This document shows positions 16,246 through 26,003 of a DNA stretch of 48,838 nt, one piece after another. The translations under genes were made by a program, and so were the position numbers. Where the stretch lies: assembly GCA_030527105.1 (NCBI GenBank), contig JAUNBK010000003.1, forward strand, positions 1 through 48,838. The letters run 5' to 3'. The DNA is from Planctomycetia bacterium. GTDB lineage: Bacteria; Planctomycetota; Planctomycetia; Pirellulales; Thermoguttaceae. The first letter of the stretch is position 1. Each line of letters begins with the position of its first letter. The notes beneath the pieces are model-generated. The model was not told the DNA's origin. It saw nothing but the letters and a program-made list of their open reading frames with translations, and ran no database searches.

Positions 16246-17598
16246 ATGAAAAAAATCCGGATGTATCAAAGATATTGGGGACCTCTTGGGGGTGGGCAGC
16301 GTTTTCTCGCATTTATCGCACAGATTCTCTCGGAGAATAACGAGGTCGAGATTCTGCACCATGCGGAGGATTTCGACCTTAAACGCTTCGAGGAAGGGAT
16401 GGAGGTGGACCTTTCGCGCGTACAATTCCGCTGCGTGCCTCGGTTGGAGAGACCCCAATGGACGACGAATAATCCGATGAAGCGACTGATGCAAGAGGCG
16501 TCTTTGGGGCGCGAGTGGAGTGAGGGGGCGGACGTTTTTCTCGAATCAAGCGACATTCCGCCCGTTTTTAATCGCTCGAAACACGGTATCCTGCTCACGC
16601 ACTTTCCTCTCATTGGATTCGAGGAGTTTTGTGGACACACTTTGCCCGAGTGGGGAAAACAAAACGTGTTCAAAAGACTGCTCAAGAAACAATACCAGGG
16701 GTTGGAGTGGCGCTGTCGTTTTTCTTCCTATCATACGTATCTGTGCAATTCACAATTCACGCGTCGCTGGTGTTTTTCGCGCTGGGGAATCTCGCCTCAG
16801 ATTTTGAACCCCCCTTTGCGATCAGGCATTCAACCAGCGGAGAAAATCCCTCTAATTTTGAGTATGGGCGCTTTTTCGAAAGAAAATCACAAACGTCAGG
16901 ATATTCTCATTCACGCGTTCCAAAACCTTTGCGACATGCATCCCGACATTTGCCCTCCTAAAGGACTGTGGAACCTACGTCTCATTGGTCCATGCAAAGA
17001 CAACGATGAGGATCGCGATTTTGTCGAGCGCTTGAGGCTCAAGGCGCAGGGGTATCCCATTGAGATTCGCACGAATGTGGATGGCGGAGAGCTTCTCGAG
17101 TCGCTTGCGAAAGCGTGTTTCGTTTGGCACGCAATGGGCTATGGCGTCGACGAGCAGCGCAACCCCGGAAGAACCGAGCATTTCGGAATGGTCGCCACCG
17201 AGGCGCAGGCGGCGGGTGCGATTCCTATGGTCTTTCATGCTGGAGGACTCCCCGAGATCGTCCACCACGGGCGCGACGGAATCCTGTGGAGTACCATCCC
17301 GGAACTCGTCAAAACAACATTCAATCTTATCTACGACCCGGAATACGTGGAGTCGATGCGCGAAAATGCGTTGAAAAACTCGACAAACTATAACGACGCT
17401 GCGTTTCGTGCTCGGCTTGCTCATGTGCTGCGCGGAGTGGTCGACGTGAAAGAGACAACGGGAAAAAATTCCGGTGTGAAAAACGGCAGCATGAAAAAGC
17501 GGTGTGAAAAGTCGCGCTGTGGGGGATTTGTGTGGGTGGCGCGAAAATTTGTCGAAAATTTTCACCAATTTCGCCCCCTCTCCTCTTGCGGATACTGA
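16246..17598 (+). CDS. GT4-family glycosyltransferase
   Basis: A 450-residue cytoplasmic GT-B fold enzyme, probably acting in glycan or lipopolysaccharide synthesis. The N-terminal domain opens with GGGQRFLAFIAQIL, a glycine-rich acceptor-side loop. The C-terminal domain carries LSMGAFSKENHKRQDILI and the nucleotide-sugar motif EHFGMVATEAQAAGAIP with the two GT4 glutamates, then GGLPEIV. The last 50 residues are basic and low-complexity. An open frame extends upstream to 15961, but it reads through the two repeat copies, so I place the start at ATG 16246. No Shine-Dalgarno is visible. Acceptor and sugar are unknown. Confidence 0.85.
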   Translation: MKKIRMYQRYWGPLGGGQRFLAFIAQILSENNEVEILHHAEDFDLKRFEEGMEVDLSRVQFRCVPRLERPQWTTNNPMKRLMQEASLGREWSEGADVFLESSDIPPVFNRSKHGILLTHFPLIGFEEFCGHTLPEWGKQNVFKRLLKKQYQGLEWRCRFSSYHTYLCNSQFTRRWCFSRWGISPQILNPPLRSGIQPAEKIPLILSMGAFSKENHKRQDILIHAFQNLCDMHPDICPPKGLWNLRLIGPCKDNDEDRDFVERLRLKAQGYPIEIRTNVDGGELLESLAKACFVWHAMGYGVDEQRNPGRTEHFGMVATEAQAAGAIPMVFHAGGLPEIVHHGRDGILWSTIPELVKTTFNLIYDPEYVESMRENALKNSTNYNDAAFRARLAHVLRGVVDVKETTGKNSGVKNGSMKKRCEKSRCGGFVWVARKFVENFHQFRPLSSCGY

Positions 17599-17614
17599 AT
17601 TGTTGTGTTAGAAT
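17586..17614 (+). promoter_or_regulatory. Possible extended -10 promoter for the kinase gene
   Basis: TTGCGG (17586-17591), 17-base spacer, TAGAAT (17609-17614) with an upstream TG. It overlaps the end of the glycosyltransferase gene. Confidence 0.45.
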
Positions 17615-17674
17615 GGAGGTCGGGCTTTTTGTAAAAATTTTGGGGCAAGAGAAAAAAGAGAACACGTTTTTGCC

Positions 17675-19132
17675 ATGACGCCAACGCCGGAACAATTAGG
17701 AATTCGTGCCGTTCAGCTCGGTTTAATTTCGGAGCGAGAACTCCAGATCGTGTGGTCGGACATAGGAACGAAGAGCGTTGAGCTTGAGGTTTTCGTCAAT
17801 CGACTTATCGGACGCGAACTTCTCACCAACTACCAGGTCGAACGGCTCAAGGGAGGGCACACGACGGGCTTTTTCTTCGGAGACTACAAGGTTCTCTACC
17901 TCGTGGGGCGCGGCACATTTGCGCGCGTTTATCGTGCAATCTCGAAAAAGGGTGAAATTGTTGCCGTGAAAGTTTTGCGCTCCAAATTCTCCGAAAATCC
18001 CGAAAGCTGCGCCCAATTCCAAAGAGAGGGCGAGTTGGGCAAGGCGCTTCAGCACCCCAACATTATCTCCATAAAGGAGGTGCACTCTCAGGGAAAAACG
18101 CATTTCATCATCATGGAGTTCCTCGAGGGGCAGAGTCTGCGAGACTTTGCGCGGCTGCGTGGCAAGCTGAAGCTGCACGAAGTCGTTCCGATTATGCGCG
18201 ACGTCTCGGCTGGTCTGGATTTCGCCTTCCAACGAGGAATGACCCACCGCGACTTGAAGATGTCGAACGTCATGATTTCAAGCAGCGGAACGGCAAAACT
18301 CGCCGATTTCGGCTTTGCGGCAGTCGATACAACGGCAGACAATAGCCTCGATTTCGACGATGTGACGATTGAAGCCCCGAACCCACGCACGTTGGATTAC
18401 GCCGCGCTCGAAAAGGTGACGGGAGTCAAAAAAGACGACACGCGCAGCGATATTTTCTTCGCGGGCTGCATTTTTTATCACTTGATTGCCGGCGCGCCGC
18501 CTCTTTCCGAGACGAAAGATCGTTTGGAGCGCTTGAATCCGCTTCGTTTTCAAAACATCATTCCGATCCAAATGGCGGTTCCAGACGTTCCGCTTCCGCT
18601 TGCGATGATCGTGAATAAAGCGATGGATCTAAACGTTCGAAAACGGTATCAAACGCCGGCGGAGATGTATCGTGACGTCCGAATTCTTGAGAAACAGATG
18701 AAGGACAATCCGGGGAAATCGTTCGATTTGCACACGTTCGAGCAGAATGATCGCCCCGTCCGTTCCGTGATGGTGGTCGAGAAGGACAATCAGCTTCAGG
18801 AGGTTTTTCGCGACTCCCTTAAAAAAATGGGCTACCGAGTCCTTATGATTAGCGACCCGCAGCGCGCGATGAATCGACTTTATGACGATCGAAGCGTGGC
18901 GGATTGTGTCCTCGTGAATGCGCAAAATATCGGGCACGATGCTGTCGATATGTTCAACGAGATTAAGCAGGTCGACCAGAAAGGGAAGCGTCTCCCCGCG
19001 ATACTTTTGCTCGCGAAAAACCAAGGTATTTGGGAAGACGACGCCGAGGGCGACGCGGTTCGTGAGGTGGTTCAGATGCCCATTTCGATGAAGCAGCTGG
19101 GGAGAACCATTGCCGGGCTGCTTGAAGAATGA
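17675..19132 (+). CDS. Ser/Thr protein kinase fused to a degenerate receiver domain
   Basis: A 485-residue soluble kinase. Residues 1-70 match the N-terminal extension common in planctomycete kinases (LLTNYQVERLKGG...GFFFGDYKVL). The kinase domain has the Gly loop GRGTFARVY (78-86), Lys99, HRDLKMSN (191-198) and DFG (211-213). An APE motif is not evident. Residues 363-485 have the length and pattern of a response-regulator receiver: VMVVEKD at the acidic pocket, and VLVNAQ where the phospho-acceptor Asp is replaced by Asn415. The conserved Lys is also lost (VQMPI). The C-terminus is therefore a pseudo-receiver, perhaps a protein-interaction module. There is no membrane segment. A repeat begins 8 bases after the stop. 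Confidence 0.85.
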   Translation: MTPTPEQLGIRAVQLGLISERELQIVWSDIGTKSVELEVFVNRLIGRELLTNYQVERLKGGHTTGFFFGDYKVLYLVGRGTFARVYRAISKKGEIVAVKVLRSKFSENPESCAQFQREGELGKALQHPNIISIKEVHSQGKTHFIIMEFLEGQSLRDFARLRGKLKLHEVVPIMRDVSAGLDFAFQRGMTHRDLKMSNVMISSSGTAKLADFGFAAVDTTADNSLDFDDVTIEAPNPRTLDYAALEKVTGVKKDDTRSDIFFAGCIFYHLIAGAPPLSETKDRLERLNPLRFQNIIPIQMAVPDVPLPLAMIVNKAMDLNVRKRYQTPAEMYRDVRILEKQMKDNPGKSFDLHTFEQNDRPVRSVMVVEKDNQLQEVFRDSLKKMGYRVLMISDPQRAMNRLYDDRSVADCVLVNAQNIGHDAVDMFNEIKQVDQKGKRLPAILLLAKNQGIWEDDAEGDAVREVVQMPISMKQLGRTIAGLLEE

Positions 19133-19139
19133 ACGTTAC

Positions 19140-19247
19140 TATACTCGTTCTCCTTTAAAATTCCCGTCTTACGCGACGCTTTGCGAGCCGTGGTGCTTAG
19201 CTCCAACGGCGGACGGTACCGGAAATTTCAACGAGAAGTATTATAAA
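19140..19247 (+). repeat. Dispersed palindromic repeat, copy 5
   Basis: A near-consensus full copy in the kinase to GspE-like gap. It occupies most of the 171-base interval, 56 bases before the next start codon. Confidence 0.9.
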
Positions 19248-19303
19248 AAACCTACAAAATAAATTTTCACATAAAAACCACATAGAGAAATCAGGAGTTT
19301 CGA

Positions 19304-21388
19304 ATGCGTCAGATCAGTTTGATGCGAATATTGGGAGTTATACTTTTAGGCGCGGCACTGCTTTTTGGGGTGTCGGACTGCGCACCTTCTTTCTTGTCTC
19401 TTCATTCGGCTTGTGCTCAAGGCGACTTGGAGTCCGAAGAGTCTTTGGAGGCTTCCGACGACGTCGCAGCCGGTGGGGAAAATGCCGAGGCAGGCGGCTC
19501 CGATGAGGGGTTCGATGGCGAAATGTCAGACGAGAGCGCTCAGAACAATTTCGTCGCGCCAACGGATAATTTCTCCTTCAGTCGAGACTGGGGAAAAGGG
19601 TGGTACATCGCGTTATGGAAGTTTTTCCTCGTCCTCATTCTCTACCTTGCGTGGGTCTTTTCGACCGACTGGCTCAGCCGGGATTGTCAAAAATACCGCA
19701 TGGGAATCGCGAAATGGGTGCCGATTGTTTATGGCAGCTTCTTGGGGAGCCTCCTTGTCTTTTGGCTCATTCCGTGGTTTTTCCTTGGGTTTCTCATCCT
19801 TTTGGCGGCATATCTCACGCCACTGATTTGGTACATTATTTTGAGGAACCGAGATTTGTCGACTGGCGAGCAAGTCATGACGCTTGCGCACCTGCGTTTT
19901 CTCTTCTCGGAACTCCTTGCGCTCTGTGGCGTTAATTTCGCGGCGGTCGCGCGCGACAAACACGAAACGGGCTTTCCCATTGTTCTCCACCCGGCGCTGG
20001 ACGATAAGGAACTCAGCGAGACATGTCGAATCCAGGCGCGCGCCCACTCTGGCTTCCCCGATGCGCGAGAAATGCTCTCCAAAGTGATGGAGATGCACCC
20101 CGAGGGAATCATGTTGGATTATACCGCAGGCGGTGTTTCGATAAAATATCTTCTCGACGGCGTGTGGAACAACGCGCCTGTTTTTCCGCGCGACAAAGCG
20201 ACCTCAGCACTCCAAGCGCTCAAAATCTTGTGTGGACTAAAACCGGAGGATCGAAAGAATCGGCAAGAGGGAAAATTCCGCGCCGTTTTTGAGTACACCT
20301 ACGATTTTCCCGAGGATCGTCTTCGAATCAAACACGCGACCGAGGCGCTTGCGAAAGTGCCCAAAGACGACGTCGCGGCAAAGCGGGACGCCGAGGCGAA
20401 GCTACGTGTCGCGAAAGAAGAAATGCGCCAGCCGGTCAAAAGAAAGCGTACCGTTATCGTTCATATGACTTCGCAAGGTGTCCAGGGCGGAGAGCGCGTT
20501 ATGATGCAATTTGAGGAAGGAAAATCTTCTTTCGACTCGCTCGATGCCATTGGAATGCCGGAAGAAATGCAGAAGACGATGAGGGAGCAAATGTCCCAAT
20601 CTCGCGGCTTCATCCTTTTCTCCGCCCCGCCGTCGAATGGTTTGAGAACTACGATGAAATGCACGTTCCTCAAGACGGACCGCTACACGCGCGAGTTCAT
20701 GGAGATTCAGGACGGCATTCATAAATACGACGAGGTGGAAAACATCGCCGTTGATACATGTGCGTCCAAGGAGCTTGCCGAGTGGCGTGAAACGTTGAGA
20801 TCGACCTTTTTGAAGGATCCGGACGTCGTCGTGATGAGAGACATTCCGTTTCACGAAATCCTTGACGACATGCTGGACGAGTTGGACGAGGCGGATCGAT
20901 TTTTCGTCACCTGCATCCGCGCGAAGGATTCTGCCGAGGCGCTCCTGCGCGTCATGGCGACAAAATGCAATGCGGAGAAGTGGGCGAAAAGCGTGAATGC
21001 CGTCGTCTGCCAGCGTTTGGTGAGAAAATTGTGCGAACATTGCAAGGAAGCCTACACGCCCAACGCTGCGGCTTTGGAGCAACTGGGAATTGCGCCGGGG
21101 AAATATACATTCTATCGTCCAGCGGCTCCGAAGCCTCGTGTTGCGGGGAAAGAAGCGCCAGAGCCGTGCAAGGAGTGCAGGGGATTGGGCTATTCGGGTC
21201 GCACTGGTATTTTCGAACTCGTCATTGTGGGCGACGAAACGAGAAAGGCGCTCCTCACGCAGCCGAAGGTGGAGATCGTACGAAAGGCGCTCCGAAAAGA
21301 CGGAAACAAATTCATGATGGAGGGCGGAATCCAACTCGTTCGTGCGGGTGTCACTTCTCTCCAAGAGATCAAACGCGCTTTATCCTGA
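19304..21388 (+). CDS. Membrane-anchored GspE/PilB-like protein with degenerate P-loop
   Basis: A 694-residue protein with AGGAG before its ATG. Residues 1-39 form a signal peptide, 40-95 an acidic low-complexity linker, and about 101-180 contain three to four membrane helices. The rest resembles a type II/IV secretion ATPase. The Walker A region is SAPPSNGLRTT at 440-450 and lacks the Gly-Lys-Ser/Thr core. The Walker B-like LKDPDVVVMRDI (DPD at 505-507) is partly kept. The zinc-binding CEHC/CKEC pairs (577/580 and 622/625) and the GYSGRTGIFEL motif are fully conserved. It is probably catalytically dead or altered, serving as a structural membrane component of a pilus or secretion-like system. 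It heads the run that continues with CvpA-like and transporter genes. Confidence 0.75.
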   Translation: MRQISLMRILGVILLGAALLFGVSDCAPSFLSLHSACAQGDLESEESLEASDDVAAGGENAEAGGSDEGFDGEMSDESAQNNFVAPTDNFSFSRDWGKGWYIALWKFFLVLILYLAWVFSTDWLSRDCQKYRMGIAKWVPIVYGSFLGSLLVFWLIPWFFLGFLILLAAYLTPLIWYIILRNRDLSTGEQVMTLAHLRFLFSELLALCGVNFAAVARDKHETGFPIVLHPALDDKELSETCRIQARAHSGFPDAREMLSKVMEMHPEGIMLDYTAGGVSIKYLLDGVWNNAPVFPRDKATSALQALKILCGLKPEDRKNRQEGKFRAVFEYTYDFPEDRLRIKHATEALAKVPKDDVAAKRDAEAKLRVAKEEMRQPVKRKRTVIVHMTSQGVQGGERVMMQFEEGKSSFDSLDAIGMPEEMQKTMREQMSQSRGFILFSAPPSNGLRTTMKCTFLKTDRYTREFMEIQDGIHKYDEVENIAVDTCASKELAEWRETLRSTFLKDPDVVVMRDIPFHEILDDMLDELDEADRFFVTCIRAKDSAEALLRVMATKCNAEKWAKSVNAVVCQRLVRKLCEHCKEAYTPNAAALEQLGIAPGKYTFYRPAAPKPRVAGKEAPEPCKECRGLGYSGRTGIFELVIVGDETRKALLTQPKVEIVRKALRKDGNKFMMEGGIQLVRAGVTSLQEIKRALS

Positions 21389-21434
21389 TGAACTCAATCA
21401 CGATCAACTCATTTCGAATACAAAGAGGTTAGTA

Positions 21435-22046
21435 ATGATACTCAGCACTATATTATTGTTTATCTTTCTCGGCGTTTTTGGCGCAACGATGAGGAGTGGC
21501 TTGTGGACGAACACGATTCGTCTCATCAACTTTTTTCTGGCGGCGTTCCTCGCGGCGTCGATGGGAGAATACGTCGGCGGATTCCTCCGTGGCTTCATGG
21601 AGTCCTACGGGTTTTTCACCAATTTCCTCGGTATTTGGATCGTTTTCGATCTCACGTACCTCATTTTGCGAGAAATCACGACGAAAATAAGTCGCGTCAA
21701 CGTCAAATTTCACCTTGCGATCAACCAATACGCAGGCTATTTCGTCGCGCTTTTGCTCGCGTATTTCTTTGTTGGTTTTTCGCTCTACACGGTCCATCAG
21801 GCACCGCTTTCGAAAAACTGCATTCGTGGCGAGTTTTCTCCCGACGGCGCCATGTTTTTCGGCATGTCGCCCGACAAGCAGTTCCATGCCATTTTTAAGT
21901 ACGTCGCGAACGGCGCCTATGCCTCTGGAAACGAATTTGACCCGAATGATCGTTATTTCTCGAACTACGCCAAAGGTCGTCAGGCTCTCCAAGAGCACGT
22001 CGAGGCAACAAGCACACCGCGAATCAATTCCGGGCAATTCAAGTAG
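21435..22046 (+). CDS. CvpA-like membrane protein
   Basis: A 203-residue protein with about four N-terminal membrane helices (residues 2-120, e.g. ILSTILLFIFLGVFGATMRSG) and a polar C-terminal tail. The helix-Arg-Asn pattern (TIRLINFFLAAFLAASMGEYVG) resembles the CvpA family, whose E. coli member is needed for colicin V export and envelope function. Start ATG 21435 has AGAGG upstream; the longer frame from 21342 overlaps the preceding gene. Assignment is by topology and pattern only. Confidence 0.55.
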   Translation: MILSTILLFIFLGVFGATMRSGLWTNTIRLINFFLAAFLAASMGEYVGGFLRGFMESYGFFTNFLGIWIVFDLTYLILREITTKISRVNVKFHLAINQYAGYFVALLLAYFFVGFSLYTVHQAPLSKNCIRGEFSPDGAMFFGMSPDKQFHAIFKYVANGAYASGNEFDPNDRYFSNYAKGRQALQEHVEATSTPRINSGQFK

Positions 22047-22143
22047 CGCTCGTGTGTTGCTCAAATCGTTGCTTCCTGCGCGAGGTGCGAGATGCGGGGA
22101 GCGCGGGTTTTGGGCGAGGTGAGACAAATCAAGGAGTGAGAAA

Positions 22144-22839
22144 ATGGCGTTAGAAAACGAAAATACTCAGGATCATCAAGATATTTGTGCGTCCGGATTC
22201 ATCGGAGCGGCGTTAGCGTGTCTTTCGCCTCTCGCGATCGGATCCATTTATCTCTTGTTTCTCCCCATCCTTTCGGTTGGCTTCCTTCTCTACGCTTTTG
22301 TGCGGATTGCTTTGAATCGACGCCCGATGCGTGGCGCGCGCGTCGCCTGCTGGGGGTTTTATTTCGCTTTGATCTGTCTCGCGGCAAGTATCGCAAACCC
22401 TCTCGCGTACAACCATTTTTTGAAGAAATCCGGGGCGCGTTTTGCCGCGCAGTGGTGCGAATTGGCGACCGAGGGGCGCATGATGGAGGCTCTCCAACTC
22501 GAGAAACCTTCCCTTCAGCGTGCGCGCGGCGCGGGCATCGTCAAACGATACACTCAAGACAAAGACGATTCCCAAAACTACCAAGCCTTTTGCGATTCCA
22601 CTCCCGTGAAAACGATTCTTGCGGAGTTTATCCACGCGGACTATCGCTTCGTTCGGTGCGAATCCGTCACGAAAATGAAGCGTGCCCGATCGTATCGAAT
22701 GGTCTTTGAGTTCTCCAAAGGCGAGGGTGTTATGAAAAAGTCGCGTTATTTTGCGGTTCAAATCATGTCGAGCTATATTAAAGCCTCGAAACGTTACGAG
22801 TGGCGATTTCAGCGTGTCGAATTGATTCCTGCGGACTAA
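22144..22839 (+). CDS. Membrane protein of unknown function
   Basis: A 231-residue protein with AAGGAG before the ATG. Two or three helices are in the first 90 residues (GAALACLSPLAIGSIYLLFLPILSVGFLLYAF and FYFALICLAASIANPL), followed by a soluble alpha/beta domain of about 140 residues. The N-terminal helical pair resembles small DUF4190-like membrane modules. It lies between the CvpA-like gene and the transporter operon, in the same direction. I do not recognise the soluble domain. Confidence 0.6.
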   Translation: MALENENTQDHQDICASGFIGAALACLSPLAIGSIYLLFLPILSVGFLLYAFVRIALNRRPMRGARVACWGFYFALICLAASIANPLAYNHFLKKSGARFAAQWCELATEGRMMEALQLEKPSLQRARGAGIVKRYTQDKDDSQNYQAFCDSTPVKTILAEFIHADYRFVRCESVTKMKRARSYRMVFEFSKGEGVMKKSRYFAVQIMSSYIKASKRYEWRFQRVELIPAD

Positions 22840-22865
22840 ATTTTATACTCATTTGGAAATATTTC

Positions 22866-23840
22866 ATGATTGCATATATTTTTCGTCGTATTTTGATTGG
22901 GTTTTTCACGCTTTTTCTCGTCACGATGATTGTGTACGGGATGATACGCAACATGCCGGGCAATCCTGTCGCGCAAATGGAGGCGCAGGATCCGAGCCGT
23001 GTGTTGAGCGAAGAAGACAAGCAGCGTCTGATGGAAATCTACGGTCTCGACAAGCCTTGGTACGAAGCGTACTGGAGTTGGCTCGGAAAAATCTGCACCG
23101 GAGATTTGGGCGTCTCCATCAAGCTGCACGAAAATGTGTCGTCCGTGATTGCTGTCCGAATCGGTCCGACGCTTTTGCTCTCGATCACGTCGTTGTGCCT
23201 CATGTATATTCTTGCGATTCCGATCGGTTTTTATTCCGTCGTGCGCAGCGGCAAGCGGGATGAGAGAATCGCGAGCTTCGTTTTATACATGTTTTACTCC
23301 ATACCCTCTTTCGTGATGGGTGTGGGGCTTCTCGTCGTCTTTTATCAATGGCTCGAGTGGCTCCCTCCAGGCATCATGAGCGACGATTACGACTCTTTCT
23401 CCTATTTTGGGAAACTTTTCGACGTGGGGAAACACATGATTCTCCCCGTTTTTTGCTACACCTATGGCGGTCTTGCGTCGTTTAGCCGATTTATCAAAGC
23501 GAACATGGAAGAAGTCATTCGTCAAGACTATATTCGCACGGCGAGGGCGAAGGGTTTATCCAATTATCGCGTTATCGTCCACCATGCGTTTCGCAACACG
23601 CTGATCCCTTTCGTGACTATGGTAGGTCTTGCTCTCCCGGGTCTTTTGAGTGGCGCAATCATTTTGGAGCAAATTTTCGAATGGCCCGGCATGGGAAGTC
23701 TCTTTTTCGAGTGCATCTCCAATCGTGATTATCCCGTGATTATGGGCATGATCCTCATTTTTTCCATTATGACCCTTTTGGGGCAATTGCTTGCGGACAT
23801 TTTGTACACGCTTGTCGATCCTCGCGTCACCTACAAATAA
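22866..23840 (+). CDS. Dpp/Yej-type ABC transporter permease 1 (DppB family)
   Basis: Inner-membrane permease, 324 residues, of the peptide/nickel/oligosaccharide importer class. It begins MIAYIFRRILIGFFTLFLVTMI, the typical DppB start with the NMPGNP motif, and contains the cytoplasmic EAA loop EEVIRQDYIRTARAKGL, which docks to the ATPases. Six helices are expected and visible. The ATG at 22866 has only a weak ribosome binding site; an upstream in-frame extension overlaps the previous gene. It forms an operon with the next three genes. Confidence 0.88.
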   Translation: MIAYIFRRILIGFFTLFLVTMIVYGMIRNMPGNPVAQMEAQDPSRVLSEEDKQRLMEIYGLDKPWYEAYWSWLGKICTGDLGVSIKLHENVSSVIAVRIGPTLLLSITSLCLMYILAIPIGFYSVVRSGKRDERIASFVLYMFYSIPSFVMGVGLLVVFYQWLEWLPPGIMSDDYDSFSYFGKLFDVGKHMILPVFCYTYGGLASFSRFIKANMEEVIRQDYIRTARAKGLSNYRVIVHHAFRNTLIPFVTMVGLALPGLLSGAIILEQIFEWPGMGSLFFECISNRDYPVIMGMILIFSIMTLLGQLLADILYTLVDPRVTYK

Positions 23841-23870
23841 ATTTCCAATTAGACATAAATAATCAATATC

Positions 23871-24947
23871 ATGGCGAAGAAAAAAGAACAAATCAACAAA
23901 TCACGGGGATATTGGGCGGAGACGTGGATACGCTTTCGGCGTCGCAAGTTGGCGATGATTGCGCTTTGCTACGTCATTTTCATGGCGCTTGTGGCGATCT
24001 TTTCGCCTGCCATCGTCGGCACAAAACCCGTCGTGTGCAAGTACAAAGGGGGTATCTATTTCCCCTGCATGGGGTACTTCAATCCCAGTTGGGAAAATAG
24101 CGTGTTTATTTCCGATTCGATAATCACTTCTTACCCCGTTCGATTGAAGGAAGAGGACCCCGACAGTTGGGCGATTTTTCCTCTCATGTACAACGACTTC
24201 AATCGTCGAGTTGGAGAGGGAGAGATGCCGGGGCGAGACGCAAACCCCACGATTGATGGGCATCCTTCGTTCCAAAATCCGATGGGAACCAACATCTATG
24301 GGTACGACGTTGCCGCGATTATTGTCCACGGAACGAAAACGGCGCTGCTCGTTGGGTTTGTTTCGATGAGCATCGCGTCGTTCATCGGAATCTCCGTAGG
24401 CGCGCTCGCGGGGTACTTCGGCGGCTGGGTCGATCTCGCACTCAGCCGACTCACGGAAGTCGTCCTTTGCGTTCCGATTATGGTTTTGATTTTGGCTTTG
24501 ATTGCAATGGTGGAGAAGCCGGAGATTTGGCACACGATGACGATCATAGGTCTCATGGGCTGGCCCGGAATTGCGCGACTCACGCGAGGAGAGTTCCTCA
24601 AACTCAAGCAGAGCGAGTACGTCGCGGCGGCGCGGGCGCTTGGAGCCAGCCAGTTCCGTATCATTTTTCGACACATTCTCCCCAACGCACTTGCGCCCGT
24701 TCTCGTTCCAATCACGTTCGGAATCGCGGGTGCCATCCTTGCGGAGAGTGGTTTGAGCTACCTCGGCATCGGCTCCTCCGCTAGCGTTGCGAGTTGGGGA
24801 ACGATTTTAAGCGAAGGAAATCGCAACCTTTCGATGTGGTGGCTCGCTTTCTTCCCCGGCTCCATGATTTTTCTTACCGTTTTGGCGTACAACCTCATTG
24901 GGGAAGCGCTCCAAGAAGCCACCGACCCACGGCAGAGAGGAAAATAG
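23871..24947 (+). CDS. Dpp/Yej-type ABC transporter permease 2 (DppC/YejE-like)
   Basis: Partner permease, 358 residues, with the EAA loop (GEFLKLKQSEYVAAARALGASQ). Between helix 1 and helix 2 there is a long periplasmic insertion (about residues 50-145, beginning KPVVCKYKGGIYFPC) like that of YejE, the permease of the Yej oligopeptide/microcin C importer; ordinary DppC proteins lack it. The substrate is therefore more likely a peptide of Yej type, but this is inference. Confidence 0.85.
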   Translation: MAKKKEQINKSRGYWAETWIRFRRRKLAMIALCYVIFMALVAIFSPAIVGTKPVVCKYKGGIYFPCMGYFNPSWENSVFISDSIITSYPVRLKEEDPDSWAIFPLMYNDFNRRVGEGEMPGRDANPTIDGHPSFQNPMGTNIYGYDVAAIIVHGTKTALLVGFVSMSIASFIGISVGALAGYFGGWVDLALSRLTEVVLCVPIMVLILALIAMVEKPEIWHTMTIIGLMGWPGIARLTRGEFLKLKQSEYVAAARALGASQFRIIFRHILPNALAPVLVPITFGIAGAILAESGLSYLGIGSSASVASWGTILSEGNRNLSMWWLAFFPGSMIFLTVLAYNLIGEALQEATDPRQRGK

Positions 24948-24950
24948 CAC

Positions 24951-26003
24951 ATGCTTTTGGAAATTAAGAACCTTAAAACCTCTTTTTTCACGGACGAGGG
25001 TGTCGCCAAGTCGGTGGACGACGTCTCTTTTGCCATCCCGCGCGGCGAGACGGTGGGTGTCGTTGGAGAAAGCGGCTGCGGAAAGTCCGTCTCCGCAATG
25101 TCCATTATGGGCTTGGTCGCTCCCCCCGGGCGCGTGGTGGGTGGAGAAATTCTCTTTCATCATGCGAAGTCCGACAAATCCGATTCAGCGAAGTGTGTCG
25201 ATCTTCTCACGCTCTCCGAAGCGGAGATGCGCAAGTATCGAGGCAAGCATATTGCGATGATTTTCCAAGAACCCATGTCGTCGCTCAACCCTGTTTTTCG
25301 TGTTGGGAACCAAATCTCAGAAGCGGTATTGCTCCACAACCCGGGAATATCAAAAGAGGACGCGTGGAATCGGGCTGTCGAAATGCTGCGGCAGGTGCGA
25401 ATTCCTGAGGCGGAACAGAGGGCGCGCGAGTTTCCCCACCAATTCTCGGGGGGAATGCGTCAAAGAGTGATGATTGCCATGGCGCTCTCGTGCAATCCAG
25501 AACTTCTCATTGCGGACGAGCCGACCACGGCGTTGGACGTCACGATTCAGGCGCAGATTCTCGACCTCCTGCGCAACCTGCAACAGTCGCTCGGAATGTC
25601 GATTATGTTCATCACACACGATTTGGGCGTGATTGCCGAGATTGCGTCGCGAGTCGTTGTGATGTACGCATCCAAGGTGGTCGAGACCGCCGACGTAAAG
25701 ACGATATTCAAAAATCCGCGTCACCCCTACACGCTTGGGCTACTCAAATCGCGACCCGAGTTGGGCAACATTTTGGAGGAAAACGAGGAGAAAAAAACGC
25801 TCTTCTCCATCCCGGGGGCGGTGCCGAGTCCTCTTCAATTCCCGAGTGGGTGCAAGTTTCACCCACGGTGTCCGATGTGCGAGAAGATATGCCGGCAGCG
25901 TGAGCCGGAGTTGGTGGAGATCGATCCTGGGCACCTCGTGCGATGCCACTTCGCGCGTCAAAGCAATCATTCCTCGAAAGCGCAAAAGAAACAGAAGAAA
26001 TGA
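24951..26003 (+). CDS. ABC transporter ATPase (DppD/OppD family)
   Basis: Cytoplasmic ATPase, 350 residues: Walker A GESGCGKS, signature FSGGMRQR, Walker [13 protein letters not shown], and a C-terminal oligopeptide-transporter domain with the Cys-rich [14 protein letters not shown] segment that may bind an iron-sulfur cluster as in DppD. It starts 3 bases after the permease stop and its stop overlaps the next start (ATGA), so translation is coupled. Confidence 0.92.
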   Translation: MLLEIKNLKTSFFTDEGVAKSVDDVSFAIPRGETVGVVGESGCGKSVSAMSIMGLVAPPGRVVGGEILFHHAKSDKSDSAKCVDLLTLSEAEMRKYRGKHIAMIFQEPMSSLNPVFRVGNQISEAVLLHNPGISKEDAWNRAVEMLRQVRIPEAEQRAREFPHQFSGGMRQRVMIAMALSCNPELLIADEPTTALDVTIQAQILDLLRNLQQSLGMSIMFITHDLGVIAEIASRVVVMYASKVVETADVKTIFKNPRHPYTLGLLKSRPELGNILEENEEKKTLFSIPGAVPSPLQFPSGCKFHPRCPMCEKICRQREPELVEIDPGHLVRCHFARQSNHSSKAQKKQKK

